The notes under the pieces were generated by a model, which did no database searches, was not told the DNA's origin, and worked only from the letters and a program-made list of their open reading frames with translations. 64,000 bases of DNA from contig JAIXUD010000021.1 of the NCBI GenBank assembly GCA_027483645.1, forward strand, positions 1-64,000. The letters are read 5' to 3'. The position numbers were made by a program, and so were the translations under genes. Source of the DNA: Sphingobacteriales bacterium. Lineage in GTDB: Bacteria > Bacteroidota > Bacteroidia > Chitinophagales > CAIOSU01. Shown here piece by piece: positions 44,698 to 52,998 of this stretch (positions are counted from its first letter, which is position 1; each line of letters opens with the position of its first letter).

Positions 44698-44747
44698 GAG
44701 ACGCAGTGTCCGTTACATCCGCGTCTGGAGACGCAGACGAGTGTAAC
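44698..44747 (+). repeat. Hairpin repeat, copy 2
   Basis: Related to 19688-19737. Contains GCGTCTGGAGACGC-type self-complementary units. Confidence 0.55.
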
Positions 44748-44756
44748 ATCTTTTTT

Positions 44757-44817
44757 CGTGGTCCATTGTCTGTCTTCTTGAAGCAATCCATGGTCTATCA
44801 TCCTTGGTCCAACTCTA
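44757..44817 (-). repeat. Heptad array, TGGACCA family, after cysQ
   Basis: Sense: TGGACCA, AGGATGA, TAGACCA, the tail TGGATTGCTTCAAG, then CAGACAA and TGGACCA. The array begins at the TAG of cysQ (44815-44817). Confidence 0.7.
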
Positions 44818-45594
44818 GCAAACCAAAAACGAAGGGTTCAACAAATCCTCCTTGTTGTACATTAATGGTTCGGCGGTGCCGGCTTTGTATACGTGTCTAC
44901 CCGCTCCCAAGGCTACCGCGTGCGCCGCTGCAGTGTCCCACTCCATAGTTGGACCAAAGCGTGGATATACATCAGCTTTACCTTCCGCCACCAAGCAAAA
45001 CTTTAACGAGCTGCCTGATGAGAGATAGTCAACACTTTTACCTTTTGTTTTCAAGTCCTCAACAAAATCCTCTGTTTCTTTGGTAAGGTGCGAGCGGCTG
45101 GCTACCACCACTACATGCTCCTTCTGGGTATATAGCACGGGGGTTTTGCCCATAGCCTTAGCCTCTTCACCGGGCTGAATGCAATACGAACCTTCGCCCA
45201 CAATACCATAGTAAGTAACTCCACTAGCAGGTATATGTACCACGCCGAATGCCGGGCTACCCTCCTCTATTAGTGCTATGTTTACCGTAAACTCACCATT
45301 TTTCTTTATAAACTCCTTGGTACCATCCAGCGGATCAACCAACCAAAAGCGGCTCCAGTACTTGCGCTCCTCATATAGTATCATCTTGTTCTCTTCGGAG
45401 ATGATAGGGATGTTCGGATAATGCTCTGCCAAAGCTTTTACAATAATATCATTGGCCTTTTGGTCAGCTTCAGTGAGGGGGCTTTTATCGTCTTTGGTGA
45501 AAACCTCAAAGTCGTGCGCGTACACTTCCATAATGGCTTGTCCGGCCTGTTTCGCGATTTCTACCAGTAAATGATGGTCAATCTTATTTCTCAT
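44815..45594 (-). CDS. cysQ: 3'(2'),5'-bisphosphate nucleotidase CysQ
   Basis: A 259-residue inositol-monophosphatase-superfamily enzyme that hydrolyses 3'-phosphoadenosine 5'-phosphate to AMP. Metal-binding motifs: PIISEENKM, then WLVDPLDGTKEFIKKNGEFTVNIALIE, and WDTAAAHAVALGAG near the C-terminus. It overlaps rfbD by 11 bp, so it belongs to the rhamnose operon by expression even though its function (sulfur metabolism, PAP recycling) differs. Confidence 0.88.
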   Translation of the reverse strand: MRNKIDHHLLVEIAKQAGQAIMEVYAHDFEVFTKDDKSPLTEADQKANDIIVKALAEHYPNIPIISEENKMILYEERKYWSRFWLVDPLDGTKEFIKKNGEFTVNIALIEEGSPAFGVVHIPASGVTYYGIVGEGSYCIQPGEEAKAMGKTPVLYTQKEHVVVVASRSHLTKETEDFVEDLKTKGKSVDYLSSGSSLKFCLVAEGKADVYPRFGPTMEWDTAAAHAVALGAGRHVYKAGTAEPLMYNKEDLLNPSFLVC

Positions 45595-46462
45595 GGTCCA
45601 ATGTTTCTATGCAGGCTTTCAAGCTATCGCGCCAGTATGGTATCGTGGTACCAAAGGTCTCTTTAAACTTGCGCTTATCCAGCACGCTATAGTGTGGCCG
45701 TGCTGCTGGTGTAGGGTACTCAAAGGTGTTAATAGGCTGCACTTTACATGCCAAACTACTCATTTCCATGATGGCTTGGGCGAAATCGTACCAGCTAGCA
45801 ACACCCTCGTTGCTAAAATGGAAAACACCGAATTCGTTTAGTGCATTGCCGCTATTAATGCCCTCTAGCATAGCCTTAGCTAAGTCTCGTGCATAGGTTG
45901 GCGTTCCCACTTGATCAAATATCACATTTAGTTCATGGCGTTCGCTACCCAAGCGGCGCATTGTTTTCACAAAGTTTGATCCAAAGCTGCTATACAGCCA
46001 AGAGGTACGGAAAATCAAACATTCTGGGTTAGCCTCTATCGCTAAGTGTTCGCCCTGCTCTTTACTCGCACCATACACGCTGAGTGGGTGTGTTTCGTCT
46101 TCCTCGGTATATGGACGATGGCCCTTACCATCAAAAACGAAATCGGTGGAAATTTGTATCAGTTTTACCCCATACCGGGCACAGGCGGTGGCAAGGGTTT
46201 GCGCTGCTGTAGCGTTAATAGCATAAGCTCTGTCCGGTTCACTCTCGGCCTTATCAACTGCCGTATATGCCGCGCAATTAATGAGGTATTGATAATTCAC
46301 AGCGGCTAGCGCATTGTCCACATCAGTCGGGTTAGTAATATCCAGCCCATGCAAATCGGTAAAATTTAATTGCAAGCCATCAAACCTGGTTGCCAAAAAT
46401 TTCAGTTCACTGCCCAATTGGCCTTCGCCGCCTGTTACCAATATTTGGATTGCTGTAGTCAT
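45584..46462 (-). CDS. rfbD: dTDP-4-dehydrorhamnose reductase
   Basis: A 292-residue short-chain dehydrogenase of the RmlD family: Rossmann motif GGEGQLGSELKFLA, NCAAYTAVDKAESEPDRAY, and the catalytic YGASKEQGE, with QISTDFVFDG. It reduces dTDP-4-dehydro-L-rhamnose to dTDP-L-rhamnose with NADPH. It starts 2 bp after rfbC. The rfbA and rfbB genes are not in the window. Confidence 0.9.
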   Translation of the reverse strand: MTTAIQILVTGGEGQLGSELKFLATRFDGLQLNFTDLHGLDITNPTDVDNALAAVNYQYLINCAAYTAVDKAESEPDRAYAINATAAQTLATACARYGVKLIQISTDFVFDGKGHRPYTEEDETHPLSVYGASKEQGEHLAIEANPECLIFRTSWLYSSFGSNFVKTMRRLGSERHELNVIFDQVGTPTYARDLAKAMLEGINSGNALNEFGVFHFSNEGVASWYDFAQAIMEMSSLACKVQPINTFEYPTPAARPHYSVLDKRKFKETFGTTIPYWRDSLKACIETLDHEK

Positions 46463-46464
46463 AA

Positions 46465-47019
46465 TTAATATTGGAAATTATTACGGGCATCACCAAAAGC
46501 GGGCAGCACCTTGTCTTTATCAGATAGTTGTACTTGGCTCAGGTCGAAACTCCAATCGATGTTCAGGGTAGGGTCGTCAAACTTAATACCGCCTTCCGAC
46601 TCCTTATTATATAAATTGTCGCACTTGTAAGTAAACTCAGCCGACTCCGTAATCACCACAAAACCATGGGCAAATCCACGCGGCACCAGCAACTGTTTAT
46701 TGTTCTCCGCACTCAGTTCCTCGGCATGCCATTTACCATAAGTAGGCGAGCCTTTGCGAATGTCCACCGCCACATCCAACACTGCACCGCGGATAACGCG
46801 CACCAATTTGGCTTGGCTGTAAGGGTTTAGTTGATAGTGCAGCCCGCGCAACACACCATATACCGACTGCGATTGGTTGTCTTGCACCCAATCATAGAAC
46901 AGCCCATGCTCTTCGAAGCGCTGCTTGTTGTAGCTTTCAAAAAAGTACCCGCGGCTATCGCGAAATACAGTTGGTTCTATCACTACCAAGCCCGGTATGC
47001 CCGTTTCTATAACTTTCAT
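46465..47019 (-). CDS. rfbC: dTDP-4-dehydrorhamnose 3,5-epimerase
   Basis: A 184-residue cupin epimerase of the RmlC family. Signature blocks: DSRGYFFESYNKQRF, QSVYGVLRGLHYQ with the catalytic histidine, RVIRGAVLDVAVDIRKGSPTYG and FAHGFVVITESAEFTYKCDN with the catalytic Tyr/Asp region. It acts just before RfbD. The ATG at 47019 is preferred to a TTG at 47028 because a -7 box TATTTTTG lies 6 bases upstream of it; heptad arrays of two families precede that box. Confidence 0.9.
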   Translation of the reverse strand: MKVIETGIPGLVVIEPTVFRDSRGYFFESYNKQRFEEHGLFYDWVQDNQSQSVYGVLRGLHYQLNPYSQAKLVRVIRGAVLDVAVDIRKGSPTYGKWHAEELSAENNKQLLVPRGFAHGFVVITESAEFTYKCDNLYNKESEGGIKFDDPTLNIDWSFDLSQVQLSDKDKVLPAFGDARNNFQY

Positions 47020-47025
47020 AGGTGG

Positions 47026-47033
47026 CAAAAATA
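47026..47033 (-). promoter_or_regulatory. -7 box TATTTTTG of rfbC
   Basis: A consensus -7 box 6 bases before the ATG. Confidence 0.65.
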
Positions 47034-47038
47034 AGGTT

Positions 47039-47073
47039 TAGTATCAAGATGTGAGTATCAAGTATCAAGACTT
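47039..47073 (+). repeat. Heptad array, AAGTATC family, at the rfbC promoter
   Basis: Five perfect-length units TAGTATC, AAGATGT, GAGTATC, AAGTATC, AAGACTT on the plus strand; in the sense of rfbC they read CTTGATA. Nearly the same array follows rluD in the opposite sense. Confidence 0.8.
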
Positions 47074-47101
47074 TTTGTTCCTGAGATAATTGAGGTAAGA
47101 T

Positions 47102-47129
47102 ATACAATGTACAAAGTACAATGGATAAA
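47102..47129 (+). repeat. Heptad array, GTACAAT family
   Basis: Units ATACAAT, GTACAAA, GTACAAT, GGATAAA. In the sense of rfbC this contains CTTTGTACATTGTATATC, identical to part of the array before folC at 53802. Confidence 0.7.
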
Positions 47130-47142
47130 AGATTTACGATTA

Positions 47143-47180
47143 CATCAACCAATTAACCAATAACCAATCAACCAATAACC
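47143..47180 (+). repeat. Heptad array, CCAATAA family, upstream of the phosphohexomutase gene
   Basis: CCAATTAACC, AATAACC, AATCAACC, AATAACC. Sense orientation of a 5' array for the plus-strand gene at 47244. Confidence 0.65.
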
Positions 47181-47243
47181 TTCTTTTGGAGGCCATGCAC
47201 TATCAACCAAAAACGCTAATTTTACGCCTCCAAAAGAACAAAC

Positions 47244-48644
47244 ATGAGCAAGATAAAATTTGGCACCGACGGCTGGAGGGCCATTATAGCGAAGGACTAT
47301 ACCGTAGAAAACGTAGCGCGCGTGGCAGAGGCTACCGCACTGTGGGTAAAGAAAAACAATAAATACAACGCTATTGTGCTGGGCTACGATTGCCGCTTCG
47401 GCGGTGAACTGTTTGCCGAGACTACCGCCTTGGTAGTAGCTGCACATGGCATTAAAGTGAAACTGGCCAAAGGCTTCGTGAGCACCCCGATGATTTCTTT
47501 TGGAGCGAACCGATTGGGTACCGATATTGGCGTTATCATTACCGCCAGCCACAACCCACCAACTTACAACGGCTACAAACTGAAAAGTAACGCTGGAGGC
47601 CCAAGCAGCCCAGCAGTGATTGCTGAAGTGGAGGACTTGATACCCGATACTGCGCCTGCCATCAAAGGCAACTTGGTGGAACTGGAGCAACAAGGCCTAT
47701 TGGAATGGGTGAATTTGGAAGATATGTATATCGACCATGTGAAGGCCAATTTCGATTTTGAGGCGATTGAGGAGTCGGGCATTTCGTTGGCTTATGATGC
47801 CATGTACGGCGCGGGCCAGAACGTTATCCGCCGCTTGCTGCCAAACGCTGCTTTGCTACATTGCGATTACAACCCAGGTTTCCATGGTCGTGCGCCGGAG
47901 CCTTTGCACCGAAACTTGCAGGAGCTTTCTGCTTTGATAAAAAGCGATGTATCCATCGATGCCGGCCTAGCCACCGATGGCGATGCCGACCGCATTGGTA
48001 TGTACGACGAGAACGGCAATTTTGTGGATTCTCACCACTTACTATTATTGCTGGTACACTACTTGCACAAGTACAAAGGCCTCACGGGCAAGGTGGTAAT
48101 CGCCTTCTCGGTGAGCAACAAATTAAAGAAGCTTTGCCAAGCATACGGCATCGAGATAGAAGTAACCAAAATCGGATTTAAGTACATCAGCGAGATTATG
48201 GTGAAAGAAGACGTGCTAGTAGGTGGCGAAGAGAGTGGCGGTATAGCCGTGAAGGGCCACATCCCTGAGCGCGACGGTATTTGGGATGGCTTGGTAATAT
48301 TGGAGTTTATGGCCAAAACTGGCAAAACGCTAACTCAGCTAATCCAAGAAGTGTACGATGTGGTAGGCCCGTTCTCCTACGACCGCTACGACCTACACCT
48401 TACCGAAGAGAAGAAACAGAGCATCATTACCAACTGCACCAACAATACCTACACCGCGTTTGCAGGCACTACCATCGCGCAGCTGGAAGACATTGATGGC
48501 TTTAAATACTACCTAGGTGAGGACGAAACCTTGATGATACGACCAAGCGGCACCGAGCCGGTGTTGCGTGTATACGCTGAAGCCGCTACGCCAGAAAGGG
48601 TAAAGCAAATGTTGGAGGAAACGAAGGCGGCGCTTTTGAGTTGA
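47244..48644 (+). CDS. Phosphoglucomutase/phosphomannomutase family protein
   Basis: A 466-residue alpha-D-phosphohexomutase. Active-site serine in ITASHNPPTYNGYKLK, magnesium loop ATDGDADRIGMYD, sugar-binding GGEESGGIAVKGH, phosphate loop RPSGTEPVLRVYAEA. It interconverts hexose 1- and 6-phosphates, supplying sugar nucleotides. It is divergently oriented to rfbC; glucose 1-phosphate is the substrate of RfbA, so functional linkage is plausible. TAATTTTA (about 19 bases upstream of the ATG) is a near -7 box. Confidence 0.88.
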   Translation: MSKIKFGTDGWRAIIAKDYTVENVARVAEATALWVKKNNKYNAIVLGYDCRFGGELFAETTALVVAAHGIKVKLAKGFVSTPMISFGANRLGTDIGVIITASHNPPTYNGYKLKSNAGGPSSPAVIAEVEDLIPDTAPAIKGNLVELEQQGLLEWVNLEDMYIDHVKANFDFEAIEESGISLAYDAMYGAGQNVIRRLLPNAALLHCDYNPGFHGRAPEPLHRNLQELSALIKSDVSIDAGLATDGDADRIGMYDENGNFVDSHHLLLLLVHYLHKYKGLTGKVVIAFSVSNKLKKLCQAYGIEIEVTKIGFKYISEIMVKEDVLVGGEESGGIAVKGHIPERDGIWDGLVILEFMAKTGKTLTQLIQEVYDVVGPFSYDRYDLHLTEEKKQSIITNCTNNTYTAFAGTTIAQLEDIDGFKYYLGEDETLMIRPSGTEPVLRVYAEAATPERVKQMLEETKAALLS

Positions 48645-48754
48645 TGTACCAATGTGTATATATAACAATGTGCTAATTATTTCTTCAGAAAAATGGGAAT
48701 GATATTTTTAAAGCATTGGTACATCAGCACATTTACATATTAGCACATTAAAAC
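48642..48754 (+). repeat. Two octad arrays forming interleaved inverted repeats (A-B-A'-B')
   Basis: GATGTACCAATG (48643-48654) pairs with CATTGGTACATC (48714-48725), and AATGTGCTAAT (48667-48677) pairs with ATTAGCACATT (48740-48750). The pairs interleave. The first array contains the TGA stop of the upstream gene; the second ends just before the ATG of the NIF3 gene at 48756. Confidence 0.75.
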
Positions 48755-48755
48755 C

Positions 48756-49853
48756 ATGACCACCATTCGCCAAATAACCCAATACCTAGAAAGCATAGCC
48801 CCGCTAAGCTATCAGGAGAGTTATGATAATTGCGGGCTGATAGTGGGCAACCCTGATGCGGTGGTTACTGGCATAATGCTTTGCCTAGATAGCACCGAGG
48901 AGGTAATTAGCGAAGCCATTGCCAAAGGCTGCAACCTGGTTGTTGCCCATCACCCTATTGTGTTCAAGGGTTTGAAGAAATTCAACGGGCGCAATTATGT
49001 GGAGCGTACCATTATTAAAGCCATCAAGCACGATGTGGCCATCTATGCCATCCATACCAACCTCGACCATATACATGCTGGCGTAAATGCCAAGATTGGC
49101 GAAAAGCTTGGGTTGAAGAACCTGCAAATACTACAACCTAAGCGCCAACTGCTGCGCAAATTGGCCACTTTTGTGCCACATGCAGATGCCGACAAAGTTC
49201 GCGATGCTTTGTTTGCCGCCGGTGCGGGCCACATTGGCGACTATAGCGAAACCAGCTACAACTTAGAAGGCAGCGGTACATTTAAAGGTAGCGAAACCAC
49301 CAACCCACATGTGGGCGAGAAAGGCCAGCGCCATCAAGAGCCCGAAACGCGTATCGAGACCATTTTCCCGGCACACCTAGAAGGGCAAGTAATTGCCGCT
49401 TTATTGCAAGCGCACCCTTATGAAGAGGTAGCTTACGATATTTTCTCGCTGGAAAATGAGCATAAACAGGTTGGTGCAGGAATGATTGGCGAGCTGGAAA
49501 CGCCAATGAACGAGACCGATTTCATTCAACACATTAAGCAAAACCTAAAAACACCGGTGGTGCGCCACACGGCATTACTTGGTAAGCCAGTAACGAAAGT
49601 AGCGTGGTGTGGCGGTTCTGGTAGTTTTTTGTTGCAAGATGCCATTAGGGCCGGGGCGCAGGTTTACATTACTGGCGACTTTAAATACCACGAGTTTTTC
49701 GATGCCGATAACAAGATTGTCATCGCCGATATCGGGCATTACGAAAGCGAACAATTTACCCCCGAAATAATACATACGCTTTTGCAAAAAAAATTCAGTA
49801 ATTTTGCACTCTATTTTACCCAAGTCAACACGAACCCTATAAAATACGCTTAA
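48756..49853 (+). CDS. NIF3-family dinuclear metal-binding protein
   Basis: A 365-residue NIF3/GTP cyclohydrolase type 1 superfamily protein. The N-terminal metal-binding half has VVAHHPIVFKGLKK and AIYAIHTNLDHIHAGVN, a PII-like insert follows (about 130-245), and the C-terminal half has GDFKYHEFFDADNKIVIADIGHYESEQ. Members form hexamers with two metals per subunit; their enzyme activity is uncertain. The 2-bp gap to the next gene makes these two an operon. Confidence 0.87.
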   Translation: MTTIRQITQYLESIAPLSYQESYDNCGLIVGNPDAVVTGIMLCLDSTEEVISEAIAKGCNLVVAHHPIVFKGLKKFNGRNYVERTIIKAIKHDVAIYAIHTNLDHIHAGVNAKIGEKLGLKNLQILQPKRQLLRKLATFVPHADADKVRDALFAAGAGHIGDYSETSYNLEGSGTFKGSETTNPHVGEKGQRHQEPETRIETIFPAHLEGQVIAALLQAHPYEEVAYDIFSLENEHKQVGAGMIGELETPMNETDFIQHIKQNLKTPVVRHTALLGKPVTKVAWCGGSGSFLLQDAIRAGAQVYITGDFKYHEFFDADNKIVIADIGHYESEQFTPEIIHTLLQKKFSNFALYFTQVNTNPIKYA

Positions 49854-49855
49854 GT

Positions 49856-50617
49856 ATGGCAGTGAAAGAACTCACCGTAGAAGAAAAGCTGAAAGCACTC
49901 GCAAAACTACAAATCATAGATTCCAAGATTGACGAGATTGAGACCCTCCGCGGGGAACTGCCTATTGAAGTGAACGATCTTGAAGACGAGCTAACCGGCT
50001 TGAACACCCGCATCGGCAAAATCAACGATGAGATGAAGGAGTACACGGATGAGATTGCGAACCGCAAGAACGCAACTAAAACCGCCGAGACCCTAATCCA
50101 AAAGTACTTGGAGCAGCAAAACAACGTGAAAAACAACCGTGAGTTTGAAGCCCTAAGCAAAGAGATAGAGCTACAGAAGCTGGAGATGCAGTTGGCCGAA
50201 AAGAAGATTAAAGAAGCCCACTACAGCATCGACGCTAAGAAAGACTACTTGAAAGATAGCGAAACTGCCATCGAAAACAAAAAGCTTGACCTAGTTGCCA
50301 AGAAAGAAGAGCTTGAGCGCATTGTACAAGAAACCAGCAAAGAAGAGCAGGTATTGCGCAAGCAATCGGATGCCGCTAAGGTGGATATTGAAGAGCGCTT
50401 GATGAAAGCTTATGAGCGTGTTCGCAAAAACTACGTAAACGGCCTAGCTGTGGTAGCTATTGAGCGTAACTCATGCGGTGGTTGCTTTAACCGTATACCA
50501 CCACAACGCCAAAGCGAAATTGCACAACGCAAGAAAGTAATTGTTTGCGAACACTGCGGCCGTATCTTGGTAGACCCTGTTTTGCTTGACGAAGTGAAAG
50601 ACGAAGCTGCATTGTAA
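49856..50617 (+). CDS. Coiled-coil protein with C-terminal zinc ribbon
   Basis: A 253-residue protein: a long coiled coil (about 25-195, heptad-rich Glu/Lys/Leu) followed by a zf-RING_7/C4 zinc ribbon with CGGCF and CEHCG. It belongs to the C4-type zinc ribbon family (COG1579) that in Bacteroidota is always next to the NIF3 gene, as here. The function is unknown; nucleic-acid binding is often proposed. A terminator follows. Confidence 0.87.
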   Translation: MAVKELTVEEKLKALAKLQIIDSKIDEIETLRGELPIEVNDLEDELTGLNTRIGKINDEMKEYTDEIANRKNATKTAETLIQKYLEQQNNVKNNREFEALSKEIELQKLEMQLAEKKIKEAHYSIDAKKDYLKDSETAIENKKLDLVAKKEELERIVQETSKEEQVLRKQSDAAKVDIEERLMKAYERVRKNYVNGLAVVAIERNSCGGCFNRIPPQRQSEIAQRKKVIVCEHCGRILVDPVLLDEVKDEAAL

Positions 50618-50642
50618 TACCAATAAGCTTAACAAACCATAT

Positions 50643-50676
50643 TGAAATCCCTGCGGCCTGCCGTGGGGATTTTTTT
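50643..50676 (+). terminator. Rho-independent terminator
   Basis: AAATCCC / GGGGATTT stem with an internal CGG/CCG pair and a T7 run. It terminates the NIF3/zinc-ribbon operon. Confidence 0.85.
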
Positions 50677-50703
50677 GTTGGTAAAGGGTAAGCCAACGAT
50701 ATT

Positions 50704-50868
50704 ATGATAGTAATTTTTTACATTATTTTCCTATTAATAATAAGTTACTGCTTTGCATTCGTCGCCAGCAAATCTGGCAAAACAAGTTTAACATCGACGA
50801 ACTTAACCAAAAATCAAAAAGTGTTTGTAGGTCTAAAGTGCATAAGTTTTAGCGTAGAAAATGCATGA
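50704..50868 (+). CDS. Possible small membrane protein, 54 aa
   Basis: ATG at 50704 opens 54 codons with a hydrophobic N-terminus (IFYIIFLLIISYCFAFVA) and a basic tail. I know no family, and codon use is AT-rich. It lies in the 509-bp gap between the zinc-ribbon gene and exbB. The rest of that gap holds a terminator, a TAAGCC/GGCTTA hairpin at 50942-50957 and a CCAATAA-type heptad run at 50969-50986. Confidence 0.25.
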   Translation: MIVIFYIIFLLIISYCFAFVASKSGKTSLTSTNLTKNQKVFVGLKCISFSVENA

Positions 50869-50968
50869 CACATTTCTTTAATTATATGGAAATCCATCCA
50901 TCAACTTTCAAAAACCAAGAGGCTGCAGCAAAAACAAACCATAAGCCCGGAGGCTTATAGTAGCAAGA

Positions 50969-50986
50969 CCAATCAACCAATAACTA
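50969..50986 (+). repeat. Short CCAATAA-family run
   Basis: GACCAATCAACCAATAAC, two to three units, upstream of exbB in 5'-type orientation. It is 140 bp from the ATG. Confidence 0.4.
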
Positions 50987-51126
50987 AAATCCGTCCAAAA
51001 TCCCCTACAACTCCCCCGCCCCATGGTATATAAACCATAGTGCCTATGCGGCATGAAGGGCTAGCTTTACAACGTTATAGTGTATGTTGGCACTATTTAT
51101 TTACGTATAAACTATACATCCACACT

Positions 51127-51801
51127 ATGGATATGCTGTTTCTGCAAACTACCGTGGGTACACCCGCTGTGGCAAACGACAAAATTGCGCTTATTGCCCT
51201 GTTGCTGAAGGGCGGTTGGGCCATGATACCCATTGCGCTGCTTTTTGTAGTGGCGCTATACGTTTGCGTGGAGCGGTATTTGAGCATAGGCAAGGCGGCG
51301 AATGTGGAGAAAGATTTCATGCACAGCATTAAGGATTTGCTGGTAACAGGTAAGATTGTGGCCGCGCGAGACCTATGCAAAAAGACCGATACGCCCGTGG
51401 CGCACATGATGGACAAGGGTATAGCCAAAATAGGCAAGCCGATAGAGCAGATTGAGGTGGCCATACGCAATGTGGCCCGTATGGAGGTGTACCGCCTGGA
51501 GCGTGGACTGGCTACGTTGGCTACCATCAGCCGAGCGGCGCCACTGGTAGGTGCGCTGGGTACGGTAATGGGCTTGATAACGGTGTTGTATGCCATGAGT
51601 AAGGTGGCAAGCCCGATTGATTTGGGGATGTTTGCCAGTGAGCTGTACGAAGCGCTGGTACCCTCCTTTGCAGGCTTGGTGGTTGGCATAGTGGCCTATT
51701 TAGGGCACAACGTACTGAGCCGTATGGTGGACAGGGCGGCGCACCAAATGGACGCTTCTGCAGTAGAGTTTATTGACCTACTACAAGAACCTGCAGGCTA
51801 A
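51127..51801 (+). CDS. exbB: MotA/TolQ/ExbB proton channel family protein
   Basis: A 224-residue inner-membrane protein with three hydrophobic segments (about 20-45, 138-160, 178-200). Family marks include LERGLATLATISRAAPLVGALGTVMGLI and the last helix block. ExbB/TolQ forms a proton-driven pentamer that energises TonB. In this locus the expected exbD is missing. The ATG at 51127 was chosen because the longer frame adds an implausible N-terminus. Confidence 0.87.
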   Translation: MDMLFLQTTVGTPAVANDKIALIALLLKGGWAMIPIALLFVVALYVCVERYLSIGKAANVEKDFMHSIKDLLVTGKIVAARDLCKKTDTPVAHMMDKGIAKIGKPIEQIEVAIRNVARMEVYRLERGLATLATISRAAPLVGALGTVMGLITVLYAMSKVASPIDLGMFASELYEALVPSFAGLVVGIVAYLGHNVLSRMVDRAAHQMDASAVEFIDLLQEPAG

Positions 51802-51862
51802 CCGTATACCAGAAACAACTAAATAACCGTTTTATATAAACTTGGTAGGATTATTGGAAGGC

Positions 51863-51958
51863 ATGATGCAGCAGAAATTTAGCGAAATGGCTAGGGGTTT
51901 TATGGAAAACACGAACCGCCCGCATCATATTATCGTTAACACTACCAAGGCTAGGTGA
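51863..51958 (+). CDS. Possible 31-aa ORF between exbB and tonB
   Basis: ATG at 51863 opens 31 codons ending at TGA (51956-51958), which overlaps GTG (51955) of the frame of the next gene. The frame is open for a further 12 codons upstream without start. The product (MQQKFSEMARGFMENTNR..) resembles no part of ExbD that I recognise. It occupies the place where exbD is expected. Confidence 0.25.
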   Translation: MMQQKFSEMARGFMENTNRPHHIIVNTTKAR

Positions 51959-51972
51959 CAAATTATAAAGCT

Positions 51973-52980
51973 ATGAGCACAACGGACTTGAAATACCATG
52001 ATGAGTACGAATACGAGCGCGAGAACCGCCGTATTTCGCTCATTATTACTACCACCATTATGGTGGCCTTGCTGCTGTTATTGTATTTCCTAAACCAAGG
52101 CGAAAGCGGCGGTGGTGGCGGTGGCGGTAACGGCGAGGTAGGTATTATGTTTGGCGCTATTGATGCTGGTACCGGCGAAGTGGTGGCTATGGATATGTCG
52201 CCCACCGTAGCGGCCAATGCGGCCATACCGCCGCCAGAAAGCCAACCGGCTACGGCACCATTAACTGCCGATAACAATGATGTGGTAACCCAAAGCCATG
52301 AGGAAGCGCCTGTAATTGCAGAGCCTAACAAGCCGAAGCCTACCACTACCCCACCGGTAAAACCAGTGGAAACCCCAAAACCAACGCCTACCCCAACCAA
52401 ACCGGTAGAAACGCCTAAGCCTACCCCAAAACCAGTAGAAACACCAAAACCTGCACCCCCGATACCTGCTGAACCTACGGTAATTCCGGGTTCTACCTTC
52501 CCGAAAGGGGGTGGTAAAGGCACTGGCGGAGGTGCTGGAAACCAAGGTAGCCCAAGCGGTACAGGTACAGGTACCAGTGGTACTGGTGGCGGTGATGGTG
52601 GCAATGGCCCAGGCAGCGGCGGCGGCAGTGGTAGCGGTAATGGAACCGGATCTGGCATTGGCGATGGCCCAGGTAGTGGCCCGGGTAGCGGCGGTGGATC
52701 GGGTGGAGGTACAGGATATTCACTAGGCAACCGTAAGCCAACCAAGCAAATAGCCCCAGTAAGCGACCAGAACAAATTTGGTACCGTGCGCATCAAGATA
52801 TTTGTAAACAGCCAGGGCAAGGTTATTAATGCCGTGTACAGTGCCAGTGGCTCTACCACTACTGATAGCTATTTGGTGGCCAAGGCTAAGGAGGCAGCTA
52901 TGAAATGGGAATGGAGCCCCGACCCGAACAACAACCCAGAGCAAATTGGCTATATCGATTTTGTATATAAACAGAAGTAA
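51973..52980 (+). CDS. TonB-like energy transducer 1
   Basis: A 335-residue protein: cytoplasmic N-terminus, one transmembrane helix (about 24-44, ISLIITTTIMVALLLLLYFL), a Pro/Lys linker (PKPTPTPTKPVETPKP), a long Gly/Ser-rich low-complexity stretch (about 170-250), and a C-terminal TonB domain of about 75 residues with VRIKIFVNSQGKVINAVYSASGSTTT and WEWSPDPNNNPEQIGYIDF. It passes energy from the ExbB motor to outer-membrane receptors. A GTG at 51955 is an alternative start. Confidence 0.82.
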   Translation: MSTTDLKYHDEYEYERENRRISLIITTTIMVALLLLLYFLNQGESGGGGGGGNGEVGIMFGAIDAGTGEVVAMDMSPTVAANAAIPPPESQPATAPLTADNNDVVTQSHEEAPVIAEPNKPKPTTTPPVKPVETPKPTPTPTKPVETPKPTPKPVETPKPAPPIPAEPTVIPGSTFPKGGGKGTGGGAGNQGSPSGTGTGTSGTGGGDGGNGPGSGGGSGSGNGTGSGIGDGPGSGPGSGGGSGGGTGYSLGNRKPTKQIAPVSDQNKFGTVRIKIFVNSQGKVINAVYSASGSTTTDSYLVAKAKEAAMKWEWSPDPNNNPEQIGYIDFVYKQK

Positions 52981-52998
52981 CCACCTAAACACCACCAC

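Noticed and set aside
47145-47693. A 182-codon minus-strand frame over the start of the phosphohexomutase gene
   Set aside because: The plus-strand gene carries all family motifs; the frame is its antisense shadow.
50942-50957. TAAGCC/GGCTTA hairpin as a terminator
   Set aside because: No T tract follows, and no gene ends nearby.
51963-52859. A 298-codon antisense frame over tonB 1
   Set aside because: Pro/Gly-rich mirror of the Gly/Ser linker; the sense frame has a clear TonB domain.
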